A DNA stretch of 64,000 nt from Obelidium mucronatum (GCA_025765595.1 JAIVFH010000022.1:124001-188000), one strand, 5' to 3'. Positions 32,803-43,389 are shown, counted from the stretch's first letter. The notes: generated by a model from the letters alone, not told the origin. Translations and numbers: made by a program.

Positions 32803-34458
32803 TCAATTCGGCATTTTCTTTAACTCCTTCAAATATGCAACAACAAGTGTTTTTGCTTCAATTTTCCATTTGTCTTCGAAACTATCAATCCAATCAACAA
32901 ATGAGTCGAGAACCACACCCTTCAGATCTCTGCAAATATCATCGATGACTTCCTGTGGGAATCTGCAAAGTCCCAACTCCCATGGTACTCCAATCAAACA
33001 GCTTTCCCGCCATTCTGACAGCTCCGAAAACAGTTTGATAGATTCTTCAACTGTCAATCCACATTGCGAGCGAATGTGCCTTTTTTGTTTGAGCAATGGA
33101 GTGTTGGAAACATATGGAATCAAGCCAGACTGTGCTATAGTTGGTTTACGAGACTCACAAGCATCACAGCACCGGTCATTTGGTACCGGATCAAGCCCCT
33201 TAAAGTACCCCAAAAGAACCTTCCTTCGGCAAACTGGATTTGAAGTTGAAGGTGTTGATGCAAAGAGAGAGTACACCTCTCTGTTGGTGGCCTTACTCTC
33301 CTTCAACGCCACAGAATCGCTTTTCTTGTCTGATAAATCCTGGAGGGAGTGGAAGAAGAGACAACGACTGGGCAATCCATCCCTTCCAGCCCTCCCAAAT
33401 TCCTGGGCAGCATTGCAAAATGATACTGGAGTCTTGTAATGAACAACAGTTCTAATTGAAGGATGGTCCAAGCCCTGGCCCAGCATTTGAGTGGTGCAAA
33501 TAACCTTCAATTGATTAGGGTTTTCTCGAATCAGGCCTAGTACTGCGTTTTTGTGGGATTCCGAAGACAAGGCAGTTAAGTGAGTGAGCACGGGGGGGTA
33601 ATTGGAGATGCCAGCTGAAAGGTACGTGTAAATCTTGTTCAGTGTGGTCTTTGAATCGCAGAAGAGGACCAGAACAAATACACTCGGATCAAAAGTTTTT
33701 GTTTCGAGAGCTATTTTGATGAATCCAAGATCCTTTTGCATCTCCTTCCGCTCCTGGACATCGTAAAACAAGTTTGGCCGATCCACACACCCAATAATTT
33801 CGACAAATCCTGGTCTCAATCTCAGTCGATTGCACATCTTGTTGTACATTGACTTTGGAACCGTTGCTGAAGCTGCAATGAAAGGAATATCCTTGAAATG
33901 AACACGAATGTTCTCCAGATTCAAATAGTCTTGTCTCCAAACATCTCCAGCGTTGGTCATTTCGTGCCATTCGTCTACTGCAATCGCGAACGCAAATTTT
34001 TGAATGACTTTGAGTATCTTCATGTCCTTTCCTCCAAGAATACTTGTTAAAAATTCCGGAGTCATCCACACAACATCAACATTTCCACTCTCAAGCAATT
34101 CCAGTGTTGAAGAATTCCCAATCTTGTTCATATCCAATGATCCAAAGGCTGCCGGTCGAAGGGGTATGTCTGATTTCTCCAAATTTGCCATTTGGTCAAT
34201 CATGATTGCCAAGAGTGGAGATATAATGAACAAAACCGATTTTCGATCACCAGAATCCACCATTCTTTGCATGTGAGCCAGCAGAGACAGGTAAAAAGTG
34301 TACGTCTTGCCTCCGCCGGTCCTTTGAATCAATACGCAGTCTTTCCCATTCAACACAGCCTTGACGCAAGCAATTTGATAGTCACGAGGAGCACTCTCGT
34401 AGTACTTGGCGGTTAGCAGGATGCAGACTTCCAAGATGGGATCATGTTCTAGTGACAT
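32803..34458 (-). CDS. RecQ-family DNA helicase of the transposon
   Basis: Superfamily 2, RecQ-type 3'-5' helicase. It starts at MSLEHDPILEV exactly at the inner edge of the right inverted repeat; the frame stays open into the repeat to 34620. Motifs in order: DYQIACVKAVLNG (motif 0), QRTGGGKT (Walker A), SPLLAIMIDQ (Ia), MTPEFL (Ib), VDEWHEM in place of DEVH/DEAH (motif II), ASATVP (III), CTTQMLGQGLDHPSIRTVVHY (V, split here only by reading) and QEFGRAGRDG (VI, arginine finger). A RecQ-type zinc region with CRRKVLLGYF and CCDAC follows. No HRDC domain is visible. About 550 residues. The helicase probably helps to unwind donor DNA during transposition. Confidence 0.88.
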   Translation of the reverse strand: MSLEHDPILEVCILLTAKYYESAPRDYQIACVKAVLNGKDCVLIQRTGGGKTYTFYLSLLAHMQRMVDSGDRKSVLFIISPLLAIMIDQMANLEKSDIPLRPAAFGSLDMNKIGNSSTLELLESGNVDVVWMTPEFLTSILGGKDMKILKVIQKFAFAIAVDEWHEMTNAGDVWRQDYLNLENIRVHFKDIPFIAASATVPKSMYNKMCNRLRLRPGFVEIIGCVDRPNLFYDVQERKEMQKDLGFIKIALETKTFDPSVFVLVLFCDSKTTLNKIYTYLSAGISNYPPVLTHLTALSSESHKNAVLGLIRENPNQLKVICTTQMLGQGLDHPSIRTVVHYKTPVSFCNAAQEFGRAGRDGLPSRCLFFHSLQDLSDKKSDSVALKESKATNREVYSLFASTPSTSNPVCRRKVLLGYFKGLDPVPNDRCCDACESRKPTIAQSGLIPYVSNTPLLKQKRHIRSQCGLTVEESIKLFSELSEWRESCLIGVPWELGLCRFPQEVIDDICRDLKGVVLDSFVDWIDSFEDKWKIEAKTLVVAYLKELKKMPN

Positions 34459-34861
34459 TGATGTGTTTCCGGACAGAACAAAAAATGATTTCCAGGTCAA
34501 ATCAACGTGTCGAACGGTAATAGAATATGTTGATATATTGGATATACTGAAAAAAAAACAAGACATAGGAGCATATAGCGTGTTTTGAGTCCACTGGAGA
34601 CGTCTGAAACGCGGCCCCACTATTCAAACGGAAACTGTCAGAAACACGTGGCCAAAAGGCCGCCAAAACTAATAAAATAAGTTGAACTACACCTGTGCCG
34701 AATTTGAGGAAGATCCATCCGCTGGTTCTTCCGCTACAAAAAATGGAGTTGGCGGGTTTTGAAGATTGTCGATCAGCCTTCTCGCTGGGGCTCGAAAATG
34801 GAAATTTTTTTTATTTTTTCTTTTTGAGAGTTCCGAGAGCAAGGCTGACACTGAGCCTAGA
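34458..34861 (-). repeat. Right terminal inverted repeat, 404 bp
   Basis: Reverse complement of the left repeat, ending CTGAGCCTAGA. It carries the mirror copy of the 54-codon frame (ATG at 34620) that runs in frame into the helicase start. Confidence 0.92.
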
Positions 34862-34866
34862 GCGGG
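34862..34866. other. Right target-site duplication, GCGGG
   Basis: Direct copy of 29846-29850. Joining the two flanks over one copy restores a continuous leader running into the ATG at 34886. Confidence 0.85.
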
Positions 34867-34885
34867 TCGTAAAAATCATTTCCAA

Positions 34886-35569
34886 ATGTCTCTGCCTCGA
34901 CTGATCTTGGTTCTTCTCACATTGCCAACGCTTATGCTGGCTTCATCTATTCGAAAGTCAGACAAGGCATTGTCATTCACTGCGCTGCTGACTGTTATGC
35001 CACAATGCGGGCAATCCTGCTTCACCAGAGTTCGTCATTAAGCCTTGAAGTTCAAATGCAAGCGCTAATAGTTCTTTCTGCCTTAGCTGCTTGGGCCATT
35101 TGCCGCCCTATTTGGCAGTTCTCTTTGCGATAGTCTCACTTCGGATTTGGTTCTCATCAATTCTTGTGTTGCTAAAACTTGTACTTCCGCCATTGATTAT
35201 GATCGAATGCAAGTTGCTGTATGTATCCATCGTATTCAAATCATTGTTTTTGCAAGTATGCTCATTCTGCGGCATATTCAGATTCAACTCATTCCTACGT
35301 TTTGTGATTCGTTGACTGGTGGTAATTCAGGAACTTCAAAGGAGGCCTCTCATGACGGAGAAACATTGGTAGAAAATGCAAATACAGTACCTTTTGTTCC
35401 TCCCGCAAAGAAAGATTACACGTATACGGAGGATATTGGGAAGCGAAGGGATGGAACAGCGATATCAACAAACACGAAATTGCTGCTGGCAAGTGGTTCC
35501 ATGGGATTGGCAGCTACTGGCGTCTTTGCACTGGCAACTCTTGTTTCTATTCTTGCTGGAACGCTCTGA
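34886..35569 (+). CDS. CFEM-type GPI-anchored surface protein
   Basis: The N-terminus MSLPRLILVLLTLPTLMLASS is a signal peptide. It is followed by LTVMPQCGQSCF, an intron (about 35025-35088), then ALFGSSLCDSL and LINSCVAKTC, which together give the Cys spacing of a fungal CFEM domain (cell-surface or heme/iron-linked). A Thr/Glu/Lys-rich stalk follows. The C-terminus LLLASGSMGLAATGVFALATL is a typical GPI-anchor signal ending at 35569. The middle part could contain another intron, since the region after YDRMQ is unusually hydrophobic. The transposon lies 20 bp upstream of the start codon, so its promoter has been replaced by the repeat end. Cys count was judged by eye. Confidence 0.6.
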
Positions 35570-35892
35570 ACCTCGAATTGCTTTTTTTTTTTTTTCTTCA
35601 TACGTTTTATGTTTTGCATATTTTTTTTTCTGTGTTCCACGCTATTCAAGTTTTATTTGTCGCATTGTATCGTTTGTAATAATAAATATATCATAATCCG
35701 CGTTGCGTGTGCATGAATGAAATGTCATTTAATTCCGTTACAACCTAGGCGTTGATTTTAACACATTGACTTTTATAAAACAGTTTTCGTATGACGCCGA
35801 ATGACTACACAGACAACTTTTGTTTTGATGCTTACGATTAAAATTTTTGTTCTTTCTAGTGAAACCGTCCGTTTAATTCTGTCATAAACCAA

Positions 35893-36026
35893 TCACCCAG
35901 CAAGAGCACCACAATTATCAACAAGTCGTCCTATCGCCACCAAAATTGATGCACGCGCCGCTGACATCCCTTTCGATTCCAGACAATTCGCAGCCAGCGT
36001 GGGTGCATCTGCACCATTCCGTGCTC
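35893..36026 (-). CDS. Orphan 3'-terminal exon of an unidentified gene
   Basis: A short minus-strand open stretch follows a good acceptor (AATAAGCAG) and reads through ADAPTLAANCLESKGMSA and ILVAIGRLVDNCGALAG to a stop at 35893. Composition looks coding, with two Cys. The sequence just upstream is a run of 25 C, so the 5' part of the gene is missing, collapsed in assembly or deleted. Confidence 0.3.
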
Positions 36027-36066
36027 CTGCTTATTTGCCGTGTTTAAAGTGCCACTTCGTCTGCAA

Positions 36067-36091
36067 CCCCCCCCCCCCCCCCCCCCCCCCC
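36067..36091. repeat. Homopolymer run of 25 C
   Basis: An uninterrupted poly-C tract in an otherwise gene-poor stretch (35570-36139). Such runs are unstable and a common site of assembly error. Confidence 0.9.
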
Positions 36092-36139
36092 ACATTTTAG
36101 ATGTCAATACTATTTTTTTTTATTGAAGCCTCAGAAACT

Positions 36140-37770
36140 TTAAAAAATGTGGAGAATTATACAAAATAGGATGCAAAACAATAAAAGTAAGAAACCCAGT
36201 AAAAGAAGCCAACCGGGTCTGAATCGTGGCTGAATTAAACCTCTTGAAGTATGATTTTCCTGGGAAATCAGGCCATGAAGGTATTTGCGAGGAATAATGC
36301 CTCTTCTATACAGTTTTTTAAGCCAAAAAAAAAAGGAGGATCTTGGGGATAGGCCTCTTACCAAAACTGAAAACAAGTTTCGAAAGTCAGTGTATCGTTT
36401 CTCTAAAGACAGGGAGACTGTTTCTTCGTTTCCAATGCTGGGTATATTGATTCGGAGAAGCTAATACCATGCCATGAAAAAAAAAACACCCAGTTGATTT
36501 TAAAACTGTGAACTGCTAATAATACCCACTAACAAAAAAAAATTTACTCACGGAAACACGAACAGTATAGAGAATACACCCAAACTCAACATGATACTTT
36601 GGATCCGAAATAGCCACGTATATCCCATTCCGATAAAATGCAGAGGGTATCGGAGGTGTCAACACGGAATTCAAAGGTGGAGATTGATGCTGATGTCCAA
36701 GAGCTAATACTTGCTGTTCTGGTAATGGGTGACCGTGTCCTGACACTGCCGCAGAAGACACCAGAATCCGAGGCGGCGGGTCTTGCGATGGAACAGGTAA
36801 AAAGAAACCTTCAATTGTTTCTAATACTTGGGAAATCCAGGTGGGGGATTTAGTCCTCACAAGAACTGCCCAAAAAAAACTAAGGTCAAACAAGTATTCA
36901 CGATAAACATAAACAATACACAATACCATCTTCAGTTTCCTCATCATCCATATCCAAATCACTCGCAGCACTACTATTATTACTCCCATTTTGACTCGGC
37001 CGACTACTTCCAGCCCTCGACGACAGTTCTGTAACATGATCCATAATTTCCCCATTGACATTCGAGACATGAAATAATTCCTGCCGAGACCACGATATCC
37101 TCCGATCAATTTTGTTGCTGTTATTATTGTTGCTGTTATTGTGGCCGTTGGATTCCTTGTACGGCAACAAGAACGGCTCAATCAGGATATCTTCATGTGG
37201 GGGAGCATGAAAGAAGGCTGGTTTATCCGAGAAACTCGTAGAACAGCATGAAGAGACACTGGAGACTGGACTTGCAGGTGGTGGAGTATTGTGCGTGCTG
37301 ATTGGCAGTAGTGGAGAGTCGGATGACGGATTCTCTGGTTCTTCGGATATAGAACGGATAGAGGAGGGGAAAGGGGTGGTCGTTGTAGGGCCAGATGCGT
37401 TTACTGAAGAGTGTAAAATCAAGTTTAGAATGGAGGAGGAAAGCGACCTTCGCTTTAGTGTTTTGGGCGGTGGCAGTAGTTCTTGGGTGGGTTTTGGTGA
37501 GTTCGTGCCTCTGGAAGAAGCAAGATGTGTGGAACTGTTGGTACTAGACGTTGAGGCAATTGTTTGGTGGCTTTGGCGCCGGGCCACTAGCGGCTGGGAT
37601 CTGAAAGTAGGCTGGGGAGCAAGGTATGACTCAAACTGCCTGATTGCCTCTGCCACTGGAGTAGTCCGGCCCCCTTCTTCAATGCTCCTTCGTGCGCTGT
37701 CTGTTAGCCACGATTCGATCTTGAAGCTGGAAGCCTCGCTGACGTCTGACGACGTATCGGGCCCAAGCAT
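36140..37770 (-). CDS. PX-domain protein with Ser-rich N-terminus and C-terminal membrane anchor
   Basis: Exon 1 (MLGPDTSSDVSEASSFKIES) is long, Ser/Thr/Pro/Asn-rich and disordered, with an acidic end (DLDMDDEETEDG). A second exon runs to YVAISDPKYHVEFGCILYTV, and a third, around 36375-36465, reads INIPSIGNEETVSLSLEKRYTD, continuing FRNLFSVL; together they form the start of a phox-homology fold with the RY(S/T)DF motif whose Arg binds PtdIns3P. The last exon has KKLYRRGIIPRKYL, then a strong TM helix (GWLLLLGFLLLLFCIL) at the very C-terminus. It is therefore probably a tail-anchored endosomal protein. Exon borders are approximate. A repeat copy of the neighbouring oxidase 3' end abuts its start. 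Confidence 0.55.
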
Positions 37771-37798
37771 GGAAAATTGTGAATAATCGGAGAATTTC

Positions 37799-38831
37799 AG
37801 GAGATTTCAAATGTTGAACACATGCTTTTTTTTTGAATAGTACCCCCCCTCCAACGTATGTACAAAAAAAGCTAAAAATAATACAACCAGATGAAAAAAA
37901 AAAAATCACGGCGCAGAACCATCACTATCCCCCTCCCAATTCTTGAAACTCTCACAAGTCTCATCCACACCATCCGGTTTCTCCATCTCTGTAATCCCAC
38001 CAATAGATTCAACAAGCGTAATACTCAATCCATTCGCCGTATGCCAGTTTATATGACAATGCATCAACCACAGCCCCCGGATTATCAGCCACAATTCTTA
38101 CAACCGCATACCCGAACCAACAATCACTTGGAAAACTCAGGAGAAATTGCAATTGTTGAACACTTTTTTTTTGAATAGTACCCCCCCTCCAACGTATGTA
38201 CAAAAAAATTAAAAATAATACAACCAGATGAAATAAAAAAAATCACGGCGCAGAACCATCGCTATCCCCCTCCCAATTCTTGAAACTCTCACAAGTCTCA
38301 TCCACACCATCCGGTTTCTCCAACTCTGTAATCCCACCAATAGATTCAACAAGCGTGATACTCAATCCATTCGCCGTATGCCAGTTTATATGACAATGCA
38401 TCAACCACAACCCCGGATTATCAGCCACGATTCTTACAACCGCGTACCCAAACCAACGATCACGTCCCGACGGAGACGGTGGAAGACTCAGGAGAAATTG
38501 CAATTGTTGAACACATGCTTTTTTTTTTGAATAATACCCCCCAACAACATATATACAAAAAGATTACAATCAGAATGAAGAAAATCACGGCGCAGAACCA
38601 TCGCTATCCCCCTCCCAATTCTTGAAACTCTCACAACTCTCATCCACACCATCCGGTTTCTCCAACTCTGTAATCCCACCAATAGATTCAACAAGCGTGA
38701 TACTCAATCCATTCGCCGTATGCCAGTTTATATGACAATGCATCAACCACAACCCCGGATTATCAGCCACGATTCTTACAACCGCGTACCCAAACCAACG
38801 ATCCCTTCCCGACGGAGACGGTGGAAGACTC
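37799..38831 (-). repeat. Tandem triplication of the multicopper oxidase 3' end
   Basis: Three head-to-tail units of about 340-350 bp (37799-38138, 38139-38489, 38490-38831). Each contains the last part of the oxidase coding sequence with its copper motif HCHINWH, the stop codon and the 3' untranslated region. Only the rightmost unit belongs to the intact gene. The middle unit is nearly identical; the leftmost has point changes and a small deletion near 38125. The two extra units are pseudogene fragments. Confidence 0.92.
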
Positions 38832-40706
38832 GCGTCACCCGCCGCCGCCGCCGCCGCCGCGGATCGCGACGCTTGGGAGTAACCAGGGAAATCCGTCATG
38901 GACGCTTCCAAGCATTCCGTGTCTTCACCATGCGGACACGCACTCACTGTTACAACATCTCTCCGCAGGGGATTCTTGATTTGATTGAGAGCTCGTCCTG
39001 ATGGGACATGCGCGATGGAGTTGGCGATTCCAGCTGCCATGACCCAAAAGAAATGGCCGTGGATATGAAACGGGTGCTCTCCAGGATCATCGTTGCGGAT
39101 GATAAAGTCCACAACCGCGCCTGGGTTCAGGAATACCGTGTTGGCTGAGGCAGGTGGAGACCATAGGAACCCGTTCGCGTGCGCTGATACAAGGAGTGGA
39201 GGGGGCGTTGCAGCTTGATAGAAGGATGAAGTAAAGAGGTGGGTCCATTGTGACTTGTTGTTGTGTGTATTCAACTGGTAGAGAGAGTTGTAGGCTTTTT
39301 GGTAGAGATCTCCTGGTTTTGTGTCAAAGTCAAATTCGTAGAGGATGACAGTGTCACTTGGGGGTGGCTTCTTTGAGATCAGGGGTACAAGCGCCATATC
39401 TCCCACATTATTCATGATCGTCAAGGGTTCTTGATGTTGGCTTGACTGTTGCCTCCGGAATTTCGGTTCCATCGCGACAGGTGGACTGGTGCGTGGAATA
39501 CCTTGGTAGTTTAAAATGGCGCGAACATCTGCGTCGAATCCTGGTGGCATATTCGATACAGACGTCCATGGGTCTCCATGATACATTGTGGCGCGGATCC
39601 AATAATTTGCAGGTTTCAGCGATGCAGTGACGAGGACACTAATTTTTTTAGGATTAGGTAGGAGAAATGTGTGATGATCGCACACTATTGTTATAGACTC
39701 ACGAATATCGCTGCCCCACGTTTATGGTAAGCATGTCTACAACATATGGGTTTACTCTTGTTCCATCCACTTCAATGACAGTCATGTCATGACCATCAAT
39801 TCCTACTAGGAAAGCTGCAAATGTTCCCATATTCACAAGTCGAAGACGAACCGTTGAGCCAGGTTCGATTTCTTGAATGTATGGAGTTTTTGTGGTACAG
39901 TCCAGTATTGAGGGAACATCCGAACAATTGAATTGGCCAATTCCATTAATCAGGCCGCTGTTCCACACAGGCTCGTTTCCATCAGGATTTGTTGTGCTGT
40001 TGAGAAACCACGCCAACAAGTCTTCTGACTGGTCGTGATACCAGTCTGCCAGCTGAAGAAAGTGATCCTTTGAATAAGGCTTTTCTTCGTTGGGATCGTG
40101 GATGACCATTGGACCTCTCAGACCATCGGCTTGGTGCAGGTGGTAGTGAGCATGCCACCAGTACGAGCCTATCTTTTATCAGAAAAACGGCATAGAACAA
40201 AAGAACAACAAAGAACAAAAAAGAAGAAAGAAGAAGAACGCACCCGACACTTCTTCGGTCGTAAAGTTGTAGACGTACGTCGCGCCCGGCGCAATCGGGC
40301 ACTGTGTGACAGCGCTCGGCCCGTCGGAGAAAGCCGAGCCGCGCTGCACCATGCCGTGGAAGTGCAGACTCGTCGGCACTCGCAGGCCGTTCGTCAGCCG
40401 CACGACGACGCGGTCGCCGCGCGCGGCGTCGATGCGCGCCTCGTGGCTCGGCCGTCCGTTGATTCCGAGTGCGAAGCGCGCGACGCCGTCGAGGTTCTGC
40501 GACGTGTTGGTGACGGTCCAGTGCAGCTCGACGGTTTTTGTCGGCGGGGGCGGCGTGGTGGTCCTGAAGAAAGCGAAGAACGTGAAGGCGAGGACAACGG
40601 CGGCGAGCACTCCCGCTGCTGCTGTTCTTCTAAGAGACGGCGTATCGATTCGGCGTTCGTCGCATTCGTCTGCGAGAAGCTGCTGGGTGTCCATTGCTTC
40701 GTGCAT
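38585..40706 (-). CDS. Membrane-anchored laccase/ferroxidase-type multicopper oxidase
   Basis: Three exons. It starts at MHEAMDTQQLLADECDE (an upstream Met at 40751 is possible). An N-terminal signal anchor (AAAGVLAAVVLAFTFFAFF) precedes three cupredoxin domains. All four copper motifs are present: HFHGMVQ, WWHAHYHLH, HPFHIHGHFFW and HCHINWHTANGL, supplying T1, T2 and T3 ligands, with Leu in the T1 axial position as in high-potential laccases. An Ala run (RSAAAAAAAGDAS) is inserted before the last motif. Exon 1 is markedly GC-richer than the rest. The type II topology places the oxidase outside the cell; phenols, Fe(II) or Mn(II) are possible substrates. The 3' end is triplicated downstream. 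Confidence 0.9.
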
Positions 40707-40827
40707 TGTGATTTGTAAGCGTGTTCTTTTTCTGGCTTTTAAATATGACACTGCGATCGATCACCAATAAATGCAAATCGCCGCAAAACACGTGTTGAAC
40801 ACACAACTCCGTTTATTCTATCGTCAG

Positions 40828-41672
40828 TCAGGCCCGTCGTAATGTGCAATGCAGGGCTTCATGCTTAAACCATCGGTAGTAGCCCGGAAGAAGAAAGTCA
40901 ACGGCAGTCTGAAACTGTGTCAGAACTGCAACAACATCTGGATTGGTCCCCAAGAATACGGCAATCGTCGCTTCTGCGTGATCCTCAGTGTAGTGTCTGA
41001 CAAGCAAACCGAATAAGGCACAAAACATCGTGAATTAAACAACACTCATTGCGCACCACTCACTTCTCTCGATGTCCTTCCTTTTGGATTTCCTTCAAAT
41101 ATGCTTCCTTTTCTTGTGATTCTTGCAATACAGCCTCCACAGCTTCCTTCTGCTCTTCAGAAACAGCATTCAATTCAATTTCTCGACTAGAATCTTCATG
41201 AGTCAACTCTACGTCGGCCTGCACCACTACTTTTTCCAAACTCCGACACCCAAAGACAACATAGGATATCTTTGACACTGCGAAATCATCCTCCAAAAGC
41301 GCCAAATTTGTATTCATTTGCTCACACAGTGCGTTTAGTTGATCCACTTGTTCTTGCGTTAATGGTTTAGCAGAGTCCCGAAGGCATCCAAGCGTCATCT
41401 TTTTGTTGGAAGTCTCTCGTAGTCAATATTTAAAATATAAAAAACCAAATTCAACCTCAACATACTTTCGGCCATTTGGATCCAGAGTTCTCGATTGGCA
41501 GACTTGACCCAAACTCGTTTTGAATCCTCTGTTTGAGGGCTACAAGCTCATTTGGAAACCCAGTAAACGCCAAGGTAAGAACCCCACGCCATGCCACAAA
41601 GAACTTGTGTGGTACGAGTTTGGTGGATTTGGTTTGTTGGATTGTGTCAATGAGTTCTCCTGTCACTTGCAT
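40828..41672 (-). CDS. Hypothetical protein, possibly 2H-phosphoesterase (LigT)-like
   Basis: Exons can be joined from MQVTGELIDTIQQTKSTKL (41672) through an exon containing LGCLRDSAKPLTQEQVDQL and a Glu/Lys-rich segment to HYTEDHAEATIAVFLG, ending HEALHCTLRRA. The C-terminal HCT fits the second HxT/S motif of 2H phosphoesterases and the SKWPK(T)TLG junction could stand for the first, but its His is missing. The family call is therefore weak. A basic Thr/Lys N-terminus is followed by a folded alpha/beta-looking part. Confidence 0.4.
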
Positions 41673-41745
41673 CTTTTTTTTTTTTTTATTTTTTTATTTT
41701 TTTTTTTTTCTATTTTATTTTATTTTATTTTTTTCGTATGGCTTG

Positions 41746-42039
41746 GACTTTATTGAAAACCCATCCATCTAGCTATGAGTGTGTCCCATAACCGTTTTTT
41801 CTATCAGATACAATAACAATCTCCTCCTCCTCCCAAATTTCTTCCTCCACAATTGTTGTCGCCTTTCCATACAAAGAATCCAACGGTTTTCTGACTTTAT
41901 TGAAACCCCCATCCATCTAGCTATGAGTGTGTCCCATAACCGTTTTTTCTATCAGATACAATAACAATCTCCTCCTCCTCCAAAACTTCTTCCTCCACAA
42001 TTGTTGTCGCCTTTCCATATGAAGAATCCAACGGTTTTC
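41746..42039 (-). repeat. Tandem duplication (2 x 147 bp) of the TMEM184 gene 3' end
   Basis: Unit 41746-41892 repeats unit 41893-42039. Each contains the final codons (acidic EEEEIVIVSDRKNGYGTHS), the stop codon, a short 3' UTR and an AATAAA poly(A) signal in mRNA sense. The right unit belongs to the gene; the left one is an extra copy with a few changes. Confidence 0.92.
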
Positions 42040-43389
42040 CCGAACCACCACCGCCTCGCCCCACATTAACTTCATGAGCAACATGCGTAACAGCACCCCC
42101 CAACTCCCTGAAAATATCAATCGGATTAAACGACCGCACAAGCGCCCGACTCCAACTCGTATGAACCCGTCCCGCCCCCGTTTCATACTCTTTAGAACTG
42201 AACGCAGACATGTGGAAAACTGCAGCAACCAACATTTCACAACAAACAAGAAACGACTGGATCCCATTCGCGATATTCGTTTCCGTCCAGTATTCCGTTT
42301 CAGGGAGTTTACCCATAGGCGCCAATGTTGAGAGGACCATGTTTTGAACCATTGTTAGAAAGATTACAATCTTGATACTCAGGAACTTTGGGTTTTCACA
42401 AAAAAAAAAAAAAAAAGGCGGATGGAGTTAAAACTACAAACGGACCTTTCCCCTTTTTTTCACACAGAATTACCTTTGGCAACGGCCTATACACCGCAAC
42501 ATCATCCTTGATTGTAAAATAAAGCACAACCAACCCATACATACACCCGGAAACACTCACAAAATTAACCACCGAATACCAAAAATGGCCATACATTGGA
42601 CTCATGCTTTCACTACAAAACCGACTCGTGACTTGCATCACCAAAGCAACCACCGTCATGACCGGCCGTACCACAACGTACTGCATCACCAGCAGTTTGT
42701 TCCGCTTCAAGAACGTGGGGCTCGCCGGGTTGTAGATTAGGTTCTTGAAGAGGGCGCCCCAGATTGGGTACGGCATGGGTTTCTTGGTTTGGAGGGCCAT
42801 GTTTTGGACGTGGACTGTGGGGCCGAGGAATTGAAGGATTAAAGCGTAGAAGGAGTAGATTACGAATGCTTCATAACAGTCACGGACAGTGAATATGTAC
42901 ACGGCACGCCAATAGTATCTGAAAAAAAAAGTGTATTGTGTTCAGTTTTTTGATTGATTCGACGAAGAGTCCGATCAATTTAAATAAAAAACCTGAAGGC
43001 CAGCCACGAAACAAGAGCATACACTGGCACAAAAAGAAGAATCCTGACAATGTGTACTTGTTCCAAAGGACGGTTGAAGTTACGTAAATGTTTGAAAATC
43101 AGAATCCCTGATAAAAGAGTGGCTAATAAGGCAATGACGGCTGTGACAATCCATGCCCATGAAGCTGCCTCTCGTTTGAACAAGGACTTTGGATGCGCAA
43201 AATCGAATCCAGATCCAGGGTCGATTGTGGATGGGTTGTCCTTTGGGGTTTTTGAGACGAACATGTCCCTTGAGTGCTAGACCGGCAAGATCAAGTAGTA
43301 AGCCTCTAGCATACCTCACAAGAGGCTGGCACAGAGCTTGCGAGAGATGTTGCGGCAGCAGCCAGCAACAGAAGCGTCTGTTGCAGCAT
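41921..43389 (-). CDS. TMEM184 / organic solute transporter alpha-like membrane protein, copy 1
   Basis: Multi-exon. A signal-peptide-like exon starts MLQQTLLLLAAAATSLASS at 43389 and joins (SCE|HSRDMF) to the next exon. Seven TM helices are expected: WIVTAVIALLATLLSGI, the HIVRILLFVPVYALVSWLAF block, then VRDCYEAFVIYSFYALILQF with the family's RD.YEA(F)VIY motif, and others around YVVVRPVMTVVALVMQ. The C-terminal cytosolic tail is acidic and ends GYGTHS. TMEM184/OSTalpha proteins sit in vacuolar or plasma membranes and may carry organic solutes. A paralogue lies at 55681-56852. Its last exon is tandemly duplicated. Confidence 0.82.

Larger units (their letters stand above)
29851..34861. mobile_element. 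5011-bp DNA transposon with DUF6589 protein and RecQ-like helicase
   Basis: The element is bounded by exact inverted repeats starting TCTAGGCTCAG and flanked by GCGGG on both sides. It carries two intact, intronless, convergent genes that together fill it: a DUF6589-domain protein on plus and a RecQ-type helicase on minus, with stop codons 24 bp apart. Both genes begin at or just inside the inner ends of the repeats, so the identical repeats supply both promoters. Intact frames and equal-length repeats suggest a young, possibly active copy. It is not a Crypton, Helitron or KDZ-type element by anything I can see. DUF6589 proteins are common in fungal genomes; their role as transposase is inferred. 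Confidence 0.88.

Noticed and set aside
40098..40770. Plus-strand Arg-rich frames opposite the multicopper oxidase exon 1
   Set aside because: GC-rich shadow frames; the minus strand carries the copper-binding motifs.
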